Below are positions 1 through 5,932 of a DNA stretch of 20,728 bases, piece by piece. The notes under the pieces were generated by a model. That model was not told the DNA's origin and did no database searches. It was given only the letters and a program-made list of their open reading frames with translations. The translations under genes were made by a program, and so were the position numbers. This stretch comes from a virus: the IMG/VR virus record IMGVR_UViG_3300030060_007509, positions 1-20,728 of that record. One strand, given 5' to 3'. The number at the start of each line of letters is the position of its first letter. Positions within the stretch are counted from its first letter, which is position 1.

Positions 1-660
1 ACAGCTATCGCTTCTACAATAGTTTGTGTTCAACCACTTGGATTCAATATGTTGGGTGGTAAACTAATCGCAGCTCTTACCACTTGTTCAGATGTTAGAA
101 ACCAATGGAAGAAAGATTATGATGATACATTGGTTGGTGTTACTACAACATCATTATATGGAGCTCACTCTCAATACAATGGAATCCCACATTGGAAAAC
201 ACTTGGTGAATCAGCTGGTAAGATTATGATTAAACCTGATGATTCAGTTTATTTAGTTTGGAATAAATGGTTAAAAGAAAATCATCCAGAAGAACATCAT
301 AAGGCTGTTACAACAACAGGCCCTAAACAGAATGTTATCAATAGAGTGTTTAGACATTTAGGTATTAAAGGTAAAGATTATGAACATGGATTCAAACGAG
401 GTGTGTTCTTTGCTAATATGTATGAGAATGGTTTAGAGTATTTAAGAAATGAAATTACAGATAAAGATTTAGTAATGAAACAAAAATATGTTTTGGATTA
501 TGATAGAATTAATTCTTGGTGGAAACCTAAAGCTATCAGAAGATACACAACATTATTTAATGACAGCAGAATTAAACCTGAGACATTATTTTATGGTGAT
601 GTAGTTGGAATGACTTGGGAAGAATGTAAAGAAAAATATATAAGTGAAGTTGGTAGATAA
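1..660 (+). CDS. DUF4338 / DruA-like protein, 5' end outside the window
   Basis: The reading frame is open from base 1, so the gene begins upstream; 219 codons and a TAA stop are visible. The first ATG inside the window (49) is unlikely to be the start because the conserved block begins before it. The visible N-terminal part has the pattern LGGKL, then W..DY, then VGVTTTSLYGAHSQYNG, then HWKTLGESAGK. This resembles the C-terminal core of DUF4338 proteins (the family of DruA from the Druantia anti-phage system), where a W...YG / T / Y.AANW..lG.T.G pattern occurs. The last 130 residues are basic and aromatic-rich (H, W, Y, R) and I do not recognise them. The biochemical activity of the family is not something I can state. 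In a phage it could take part in DNA processing, modification or inter-phage competition, which is inference. The gene ends in an A-rich run directly before the next promoter. Confidence 0.6.
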   Translation, partial: TAIASTIVCVQPLGFNMLGGKLIAALTTCSDVRNQWKKDYDDTLVGVTTTSLYGAHSQYNGIPHWKTLGESAGKIMIKPDDSVYLVWNKWLKENHPEEHHKAVTTTGPKQNVINRVFRHLGIKGKDYEHGFKRGVFFANMYENGLEYLRNEITDKDLVMKQKYVLDYDRINSWWKPKAIRRYTTLFNDSRIKPETLFYGDVVGMTWEECKEKYISEVGR

Positions 661-720
661 AAAAAAAATAAAAAAAAGCTTGACTCGTATTGCTTTTTAT
701 TCGTATATTGTAAATATAAT
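659..720 (+). promoter_or_regulatory. Sigma70-type promoter with A-tract UP-like element
   Basis: A -35 box TTGACT (680-685, 5 of 6 to consensus) is followed 18 bases later by a -10 box TATATT (704-709, 5 of 6). Directly upstream, 659-677 is an A-rich run in the position of an UP element. Transcription would start near 716, about 88 bases before the ATG at 804. This is the only strong sigma70-like promoter I see in the window. It suggests expression by unmodified host RNA polymerase early in infection. A further TATAAT occurs at 715-720 but lies too far from the -35 box. Confidence 0.6.
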
Positions 721-722
721 TC

Positions 723-787
723 GTTGGGCGTTGAAGTCAATGGACTTAACTAACCCAACATTTAATAAACCGCTCTTTATGAAGAGC
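723..787 (+). promoter_or_regulatory. Structured leader: two tandem hairpins
   Basis: Hairpin 1 is built from GTTGGG (723-728) with CCCAAC (754-759), GTT (730-732) with AAC (748-750), and AAGTC (734-738) with GACTT (743-747), closing a four-base loop AATG. Hairpin 2 is GCTCTT (772-777) with AAGAGC (782-787), closing a four-base loop TATG. A strong ribosome site (AAGGAAGG, 791-798) follows before the ATG at 804. If transcription starts near 716, hairpin 1 sits almost at the 5' end of the message, where it could stabilise the mRNA. There is no U-tract, so neither hairpin is an intrinsic terminator. I do not recognise a known riboswitch class. Confidence 0.5.
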
Positions 788-802
788 AGAAAGGAAGGCT
801 AA
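740..802 (+). CDS. Possible 20-codon leader ORF coupled to the DUF262-HNH gene
   Basis: An ATG in the loop of leader hairpin 1 opens a 20-codon frame reading MDLTNPTFNK then PLFMKSRKEG and stopping at TAA 800-802, one base before the ATG of the next gene. A second in-frame ATG lies in the loop of hairpin 2 (779). The last codons (AAG GAA GGC) contain the ribosome site of the downstream gene, so a ribosome finishing this peptide would stop at the next start codon. No good ribosome site precedes the ATG at 740, and an open frame this short can arise by chance. It could be a regulatory leader peptide, or simply a frame running through the hairpins. Confidence 0.3.
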   Translation: MDLTNPTFNKPLFMKSRKEG

Positions 803-803
803 A

Positions 804-2333
804 ATGTCTTCGACAAATACAACGGGTGTTTTAACAACCCACGATGAAGTCCTTGATTGGATTTCAGAAAACCTAAAATCAGATAATATTCCAAAATCTC
901 AAAACAGTGTTAAAGTTAGTATTGACTTTTTAAATAACTCTAATATTGATTTAAGTCCAAAAGAGTATCAACGAGAAAAAGTTGCAACAGGTGCATGGAA
1001 AGTAAATTTAGTGAAAACTTTATTGATAAATAAACATTTTCAAATTCCATCTATTCATGTTCGTATTTTTAGAAATGAAAATGGTATTCCAGTTAATTTT
1101 GAAATTCCTGATGGTCAACAGAGACTAAGTTCAATTCTTGATTTTGTTAACAACGAATTAGAGTTACCTGAAGATTTTCCAAAAGTTGATGGTAAGTATG
1201 AAATTGGTGGAATGTGCTTTAAAGATATAGTTTCAAAATACCCAGCTCTAAGAACAGAGATTCTAAACTATGGTATATCAGTAACTTTCTACGATTATTT
1301 TACCGATGAAATGGTTTCTGATTTATTTGTTAATGTACTTAATAATACAAACAATTTAAATCCACAAGAGATTCGAAACGCTATCCGAAGTGCTTTATCA
1401 TCTTATGTTCGTAACACTTCAAGAATGCCTGAGTCGTTACATAAATTATTCAATCGTTGGACAGATAAACCAAACACATTAGACGAAAGGGAATATTGGA
1501 CATACTTCTCAAAGAAATTTCCTCTTGGTAGAATGGAGGGTGATGAGTGGTTAGCTGAATTAATTTATCTTTATATGAAAGGTATGCATAAAGGAGTTAC
1601 TCCGAAGAATCTAACACAGTTTTATGATTCAACAGCTACAGAGATTAGTAATCAAGATGGTTGGAATTTTAAATCTAAACTATCATCAACTGATTTTCCA
1701 AATCTTGAAAAAGACATAAACAGACTTTTAAACATTGGTGTTAAAATTATGGAAGCTGGTAAAAATAAACAAGAGAGATTCAATAGAGTGTTTTCTTTAT
1801 TTGCAATTCTTTTCGCTGATGAAATGATGACAAGATACAATTCTTCAAATTTTGATGAAACAAAATATGTAACTCAGTTGTTTAAAACTTATGATAAATG
1901 GATGAATGAAAAAGTTTATCTTGGTGAAAAACAGGCTGATGGTAAAACTGATATGACTCCATTCAACAAATTGTTTGGTGGTAAAAACTCAAATGTTTTC
2001 AAGACAGCATATATGATTGTTGAGGGTGAAATGAAAAATCCACATGATTGGGGATTTGTAGAGTTAGACCCAAAAAGAACATTCAGTAAAAATGACATTC
2101 AAAAAAGATTGGCTGAAAATGGTGGAGTGTGTGATTATACGGGAGAACCATTATCTTTTGAAGATGCTGTTGGTGACCACTATATTCCTCACTCTTGGGG
2201 AGTATCATTAGGTGGTGTGACTGAATATTCAAACTTAGCAGTTACAACAAAGTTTCATAATTTGAAGAAACTTAACATATCTGGTGATGAATACAAATCC
2301 AAACTACAAATGGAAGAGGAGTTAGTTGCTTAA
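804..2333 (+). CDS. DUF262 + HNH endonuclease (GmrSD-type)
   Basis: This 509-residue protein joins a DUF262 domain (ParB/Srx-like fold, as in GmrS/GmrD-type restriction enzymes) to a C-terminal HNH nuclease. DUF262 hallmarks are YQR at 55-57 and the invariant DGQQR at 103-107; the middle 200 residues are helical. The HNH signature is near the end: C443-D-Y-T-G-E-P, then D458-H459, P462-H463, N477-L and H485-N. All catalytic positions look intact. Family knowledge: DUF262/HNH enzymes cut DNA, often choosing it by base modification in an NTP-stimulated way. In a phage it may degrade host or competing-phage DNA, which is inference. The start is supported by AAGGAAGG five bases upstream. Its TAA stop overlaps the ATG of the glycosyltransferase gene by one base, implying translational coupling. 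Confidence 0.85.
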   Translation: MSSTNTTGVLTTHDEVLDWISENLKSDNIPKSQNSVKVSIDFLNNSNIDLSPKEYQREKVATGAWKVNLVKTLLINKHFQIPSIHVRIFRNENGIPVNFEIPDGQQRLSSILDFVNNELELPEDFPKVDGKYEIGGMCFKDIVSKYPALRTEILNYGISVTFYDYFTDEMVSDLFVNVLNNTNNLNPQEIRNAIRSALSSYVRNTSRMPESLHKLFNRWTDKPNTLDEREYWTYFSKKFPLGRMEGDEWLAELIYLYMKGMHKGVTPKNLTQFYDSTATEISNQDGWNFKSKLSSTDFPNLEKDINRLLNIGVKIMEAGKNKQERFNRVFSLFAILFADEMMTRYNSSNFDETKYVTQLFKTYDKWMNEKVYLGEKQADGKTDMTPFNKLFGGKNSNVFKTAYMIVEGEMKNPHDWGFVELDPKRTFSKNDIQKRLAENGGVCDYTGEPLSFEDAVGDHYIPHSWGVSLGGVTEYSNLAVTTKFHNLKKLNISGDEYKSKLQMEEELVA

Positions 2334-3685
2334 TGAATTTGAATAAATTCATAGATGTCAAGGACAACGACAAGGAATATAAGTATAAGATTTTGGTATA
2401 CCCAAATATCACATATCAAAAAGATTTAGAAAAAGATTCCTATGTTGTTGTCCTCGGCAACATTATTCGTGAGTTAAATAAAGTAAGAGATGATTTACAT
2501 TGGACAATTTTTTCACCTGGTGGTGAAATTAAAAGTTTAGTGTTTCCGAATACATCACAATTACCAATTGAGTTACCACCATATCCAAACGCTATGAGAT
2601 TACATTTTAATCAAAAGCAAATTATTAAACAAATAGATTTTAGAAAAAATGATTATGATATTGTATATTCACATTTACCTGAACATACACTACAATTAAA
2701 AAATTTATTTTATAATGAAACAAATATAGAACCGAAGTTCATAGGTTATACACATTGGACAGAGTTTCCAGAGATAACAAATTATGCTATGACAGTTATG
2801 GATATAAACTTTTTAGGTTTGTTGGAAATGGAAAAGTGTGGAATTAATACAGATGCTCAGAAAAATTTAATATTACATAACGCTAAAAAGAATTTTAACA
2901 CTGATGCGATAATTAAATTATCAGAAATATTAGAACCACAATATTTAGGGTGGGAAATACCAAAGTGTAGAAAGTGTTTAGAGTATAAACCACAAGATAA
3001 AAAAATTATTGTATACAATCATAGACCTCACACTTATAAAGATTACCCGTGGTTTTTAAAACAAATGGATGAACTTTGGAAACAAAGACAAGACTTTGTG
3101 GTGTGGGTGCCTTTATCCGATTCAATTACAAAACCATATATGATAAATGACAAATATGATAGAGAGGGTTATTTTGAAAAATTATCATCATGTTATGTTG
3201 GTGTATGTTGTAAACAAAGATATGGTGGTTGGGCAGTATCTGCAACTGATGGTATGAGTGTTGGTGTACCTTATATGTTTTCAAATGATTCTTATTATAA
3301 AGAATTAGCTGGAGACACTGGTATATATTATAATGATTCACAGACATTCATAGCAACTTTAAATCATCTTCTTGATAATAAAAATGATAGAGATAATTGG
3401 TCTAAAAAATCACTACTAAGATTTGAAAGAGGTAAATGGGAAAATGCAATAAAACCATTTAATAATATGATAAATGAAACAATTAATAATTTACCAACTT
3501 TAAAAAGTGATACAGATACATACAAAAAAGTTGTGGACTTTATACACAAAAGAGGCTCTGCATCCAAAGCTGATATTTTAAATTTTTTAAATTGGGGTGT
3601 AAGAATTTCATTTAGTGGGTATAGAAATAGATTAAGAAAAGAACCAACAATTAAATTTACAAAAGATAGGTACGAGGTAAGATGA
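2333..3685 (+). CDS. GT-B fold glycosyltransferase with C-terminal winged-helix-like segment
   Basis: The 450-residue protein looks like a GT-B (GT4-like) glycosyltransferase. The N-terminal Rossmann-like half starts with YKILVYPNITYQKD (17-30). The C-terminal nucleotide-sugar half includes IIVYNHRPHTYKDY (225-238), FVVWVPL (255-261) and GGWAVSATDGMSVGVP (298-313), which matches the usual G.....EAMA.G.P loop although Asp replaces Glu. Residues 395-450 look like a separate winged helix: a helix YKKVVDFIHKRG, a helix SKADILNFLNW, a basic helix SGYRNRLRK, and a hairpin IKFTKDRYEVR. That suggests a DNA substrate (glycosylated phage DNA), but a protein or glycan acceptor is possible. It sits between the DUF262-HNH and HD genes, with a 1-base overlap upstream and a 4-base ATGA overlap downstream. 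No signal peptide is visible. Confidence 0.75.
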   Translation: MNLNKFIDVKDNDKEYKYKILVYPNITYQKDLEKDSYVVVLGNIIRELNKVRDDLHWTIFSPGGEIKSLVFPNTSQLPIELPPYPNAMRLHFNQKQIIKQIDFRKNDYDIVYSHLPEHTLQLKNLFYNETNIEPKFIGYTHWTEFPEITNYAMTVMDINFLGLLEMEKCGINTDAQKNLILHNAKKNFNTDAIIKLSEILEPQYLGWEIPKCRKCLEYKPQDKKIIVYNHRPHTYKDYPWFLKQMDELWKQRQDFVVWVPLSDSITKPYMINDKYDREGYFEKLSSCYVGVCCKQRYGGWAVSATDGMSVGVPYMFSNDSYYKELAGDTGIYYNDSQTFIATLNHLLDNKNDRDNWSKKSLLRFERGKWENAIKPFNNMINETINNLPTLKSDTDTYKKVVDFIHKRGSASKADILNFLNWGVRISFSGYRNRLRKEPTIKFTKDRYEVR

Positions 3686-4425
3686 AAAAACTAACAGCAG
3701 AACAAATACAAACAAATTGGAATACATTAATAGAGATTATTGATTCATATATTGGTAATGATAGACGAGATAATCTTTTAAAGTTTTACGATGACTTTAG
3801 AGACAGAATGATGTTTGCACCAGCTAGTGGTAAGGCAGCATTTCACAATGCGATGCCTGGTGGATATGTTGAACACATTCTTCACATTGTGGAGAACTCT
3901 TTACAACTTAAAGAGTTATGGGAGAAGAACGGAGCAGAGATTAACTTCACGGATGAGGAGTTAGTCTTTGCTGCTTTACATCACGACTTAGGTAAAGTTG
4001 GTGATTTAGAACACGACTATTACATCCCACAAGATTCAGATTGGCATAGAAAGAATCAAGGTTCTATCTATAAACACAATCCAGCTTTACAATATATGAA
4101 AGTACCTGATAGAGGATTGTGGTTACTTCAACACTATGGTGTTAAGGTTACGGATAAAGAATATTTAGGAATTAAATTAACAGATGGTTTGTATGATGAT
4201 GCTAATACATCTTATTTAAAATCATACAATCCTGATTTTAATCTTCGTTCCAATATGGCTTACATATTACATCAAGCTGATATGATGGCTACACATATTG
4301 AATTTGACCAATGGAAACGAGGTGACAATGTGGAAGAACCAATAAATACAAAAGTTCCAAAAACAAAAGATGAACAAAAACAAGTAGACAATCTCAAACA
4401 AAAGTTTGATGAGTTGTTTGCTTAG
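3682..4425 (+). CDS. HD-domain metal-dependent phosphohydrolase
   Basis: The 247-residue protein carries a complete HD metal site: H65 in GGYVEH, H101-D102 in LHHDLGKVGD, and D200 in HQADMMA. H100, H151 and H197 may contribute further ligands. The approach to the first histidine (AP.S....FHNAMPGGYVEHIL, 47-67) resembles HD domains of YhaM-type 3'-5' exonucleases and relaxase-associated HD proteins more than RelA/SpoT enzymes. A lysine-rich helix forms the C-terminus. Likely substrates are nucleotides or nucleic-acid 3' ends, for example in host nucleic-acid recycling; the sequence does not decide this. It starts inside the end of the glycosyltransferase gene (ATGA overlap) and ends with a TAG that overlaps the AGGAG ribosome site of the next gene. 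Confidence 0.8.
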   Translation: MKKLTAEQIQTNWNTLIEIIDSYIGNDRRDNLLKFYDDFRDRMMFAPASGKAAFHNAMPGGYVEHILHIVENSLQLKELWEKNGAEINFTDEELVFAALHHDLGKVGDLEHDYYIPQDSDWHRKNQGSIYKHNPALQYMKVPDRGLWLLQHYGVKVTDKEYLGIKLTDGLYDDANTSYLKSYNPDFNLRSNMAYILHQADMMATHIEFDQWKRGDNVEEPINTKVPKTKDEQKQVDNLKQKFDELFA

Positions 4426-4434
4426 GAGATTATT

Positions 4435-4713
4435 ATGTGGATATTTTTAACAATATTATTTTTTATAATAAGTGTCTTTACATCTGTATTGACATATTAT
4501 TCATTAAGAAGAATAACACAATATGAAGAATTGATTTTAGAAATTCAACAAGTGATTAAATTTTCAACAGACAAAATGAAACTTGTAGATGCTAAAGGAC
4601 ATTATGAATCAGATGATGAGACTGGTTTTTTCTTTGAACAATTAAAACAAATTCAATTATCCTTAGATGGAATATTTGAAGAGGAGACACAAGATGCCAA
4701 AAAAGAAAATTGA
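4435..4713 (+). CDS. Small single-pass membrane protein
   Basis: The 92-residue protein begins with one strongly hydrophobic helix (WIFLTILFFIISVFTSVLTYY, residues 2-22). RR follows (25-26), so the C-terminus is probably cytoplasmic. Residues 30-80 are helical and acidic with possible coiled-coil character. AGGAG at 4424-4428, six bases before the ATG, supports the start. The 3' end overlaps the sigma-factor gene by 20 bases, and the GAGGAG ribosome site of that gene lies inside this one. I recognise no family. Its place in the sigma-factor operon suggests a non-structural role at the host membrane, for example in host takeover or superinfection exclusion, but nothing in the sequence proves that. 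Confidence 0.7.
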   Translation: MWIFLTILFFIISVFTSVLTYYSLRRITQYEELILEIQQVIKFSTDKMKLVDAKGHYESDDETGFFFEQLKQIQLSLDGIFEEETQDAKKEN

Positions 4714-5437
4714 TAGTGTAAAAAAAGAAATTAAAAAAATAGTTAAAAAGAAAAAACGAAAAGTATATTTCGGACAAGAAGTTCAAGATGCAGTTGTTGA
4801 TTATAATTCATCGGTGAGTGATACTGAGAGAAACAAAATATATCAAACAAGAATACATGCGGCTTTTGATAAGTTGGCTGAGAATATAATTAATACTTTT
4901 AAATTTACTTATTTTGATATGCCATTTGAAGATATTAAACATGAGGTGGTTGCTTTTATGGTAATGAACATTCACAAGTATGACCATACAAAAGGTTCAA
5001 AAGCATTTAGTTATTTTTCAGTAGTGGCTAAAAACTATTTGATTCTTCACAATAATAACAATTATAAAAAATTAAAAAGTCATAGTGGAATTGAAGTTCT
5101 CGACAAAGAAAAAAATATGGGAATTGATGGTAATTCGGATTATAGACAATTGACAATAGAGATAGTTAATTATTTTGAAAAAAACCTACCTACAATTTTT
5201 AAAAAACAACGAGATTTAAATATAGCTTATTCTATTTTAGATTTAATAAAACAGATAGATGAGATAGAAAATTTCAACAAAAAAGCCCTTTATATTTTAA
5301 TAAGAGAAATGACTGATGTCAATACATCACAAATAACATCGGTTGTTAATGTTTTAAAAAGACATTACAAAAAACTGGCTAATGAATACCACACAAATGG
5401 AACTATAATACCACTTAAAAGTGGTTCATTCTTTTAA
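4694..5437 (+). CDS. 55: Late-transcription sigma factor, T4 gp55-like
   Basis: The 247-residue protein matches the sigma region-2 core of T4 gp55. Residues 54-120 follow the gp55 pattern: LAENIINTFKF, then FEDIKHEVVAFMVMNIHKYD, then GSKAFSYFSVVAKNYLI. It would bind host RNA polymerase core and open phage late promoters. It is longer than T4 gp55 (185 residues). The N-terminus (1-24) is lysine-rich. Residues 150-235 add a helical domain whose last part (FNKKALYILIREMTDVNTSQITSVVNVLKRHY) looks like a helix-turn-helix, comparable to sigma region 4. The start at 4694 is preferred over an in-frame ATG at 4667 because GAGGAG (4681-4686) lies seven bases upstream of it. It is the last gene before the terminator and directly precedes the structural genes. 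Confidence 0.8.
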   Translation: MPKKKIDSVKKEIKKIVKKKKRKVYFGQEVQDAVVDYNSSVSDTERNKIYQTRIHAAFDKLAENIINTFKFTYFDMPFEDIKHEVVAFMVMNIHKYDHTKGSKAFSYFSVVAKNYLILHNNNNYKKLKSHSGIEVLDKEKNMGIDGNSDYRQLTIEIVNYFEKNLPTIFKKQRDLNIAYSILDLIKQIDEIENFNKKALYILIREMTDVNTSQITSVVNVLKRHYKKLANEYHTNGTIIPLKSGSFF

Positions 5438-5453
5438 AATATCAAACCCACTT
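5411..5453 (+). promoter_or_regulatory. Possible attenuator: competing stems before the terminator
   Basis: CCACTT occurs at 5411-5416 and again at 5448-5453. AAGTGG at 5419-5424, between them, can pair with either copy. Pairing with the first copy leaves the terminator stem free; pairing with the second would block its left arm. The first hairpin lies in the last codons of the sigma-factor gene, so ribosomes finishing that gene could influence the choice. The stems are only five or six base pairs, so this is a weak, structural inference. Confidence 0.3.
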
Positions 5454-5468
5454 CATTGTGGGTTTTTT
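5444..5468 (+). terminator. Intrinsic terminator after the sigma-factor gene
   Basis: An eight-base-pair stem AAACCCAC (5444-5451) / GTGGGTTT (5458-5465) with loop TTCATT is followed by a T-rich tail (TTTATTTC). It begins seven bases after the gp55-like stop codon and separates the left operon from the structural genes. Confidence 0.85.
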
Positions 5469-5472
5469 ATTT

Positions 5473-5533
5473 CATACAATTTCTTACAAATTTAATATTT
5501 ATATATGAATAAGTACATCTAATAGGAGATGAT
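5473..5533 (+). promoter_or_regulatory. AT-rich leader of the structural operon; putative late promoter
   Basis: This 61-base gap follows the terminator, so the structural operon needs its own promoter here. The only candidate is the AT-rich stretch at about 5491-5512 (TTAATATTTATATATGAATA). It has no clear -35 box, as expected for a gp55-type late promoter, but it is not an exact + strand match to the T4 late element TATAAATA. AGGAG at 5524-5528 is the ribosome site for the ATG at 5534. Confidence 0.35.
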
Positions 5534-5932
5534 ATGTCAGACAATAAAGAAATATTTGATGGGAAAACCTTTCAAGATTTAACAAAAGATATTTACGAAA
5601 ATACTACAAAGCGTAAAGTTCAAATAGATTTGTTAATATCAGAGATACATGGATTCATTACAACCATAGATGATGTGGTAATGGTTGCTCCAATTATAAA
5701 AGAATATATGGATACGGCAGTTCGTAATGATGAACACTTGGTAAAACTCGCTGGTGTACTACAAAGAATTATAAGTAAATCAAGTGGTGAATCTGATGAA
5801 TCAATGTTATTATCAGATGCTGAAAAAGAAGAATTAATGGGAACACTTCAAGATACAGTCGATGATTTACAGAAAGAAAGTGAAAGACTCGAATCTACAA
5901 AAAACAAAACAATTGATTTGGGGGCTAACTAA
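5534..5932 (+). CDS. Unknown helical protein, first gene of the structural operon
   Basis: I do not recognise this 132-residue protein. It is predicted to be almost entirely helical and acidic. Residues 13-80 form amphipathic helices (KDIYENTTKRKVQIDLLISEI, then VAPIIKEYMDTAVRNDEHLVKLAGVLQRII). A linker SKSSGESDES (81-90) leads to a coiled-coil-like tail (100-125) rich in Glu and Lys. There is no membrane segment. AGGAG five bases upstream fixes the start, and its stop overlaps the ATG of the spike gene by one base (TAATG). Its place next to the spike gene suggests a baseplate component, a chaperone or an assembly factor. Confidence 0.8.
   Translation: MSDNKEIFDGKTFQDLTKDIYENTTKRKVQIDLLISEIHGFITTIDDVVMVAPIIKEYMDTAVRNDEHLVKLAGVLQRIISKSSGESDESMLLSDAEKEELMGTLQDTVDDLQKESERLESTKNKTIDLGAN

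Noticed and set aside
723-787. Guanidine-II or another known riboswitch in the leader
   Set aside because: The twin-hairpin shape is similar, but the loops are AATG and TATG rather than ACGR and no other class motif is present.
1652-1840. Minus-strand open frames of about 60-140 codons (for example 1652-1840, 3126-3347, 7950-8378, 20127-20315)
   Set aside because: All lie antisense to well-supported + strand genes, lack ribosome sites, and have composition expected from the reverse of AT-rich coding sequence.
4667-4693. Earlier ATG (4667) as start of the sigma-factor gene
   Set aside because: The ATG at 4694 has GAGGAG seven bases upstream; the one at 4667 has no ribosome site and would lengthen the overlap with the membrane-protein gene.
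5496-5503. Exact T4 late-promoter element TATAAATA on the minus strand
   Set aside because: It would fire leftward, antisense to the sigma-factor gene, where no minus-strand gene exists; in such AT-rich DNA the match is likely chance, or reflects the near-palindromic AT-rich stretch.
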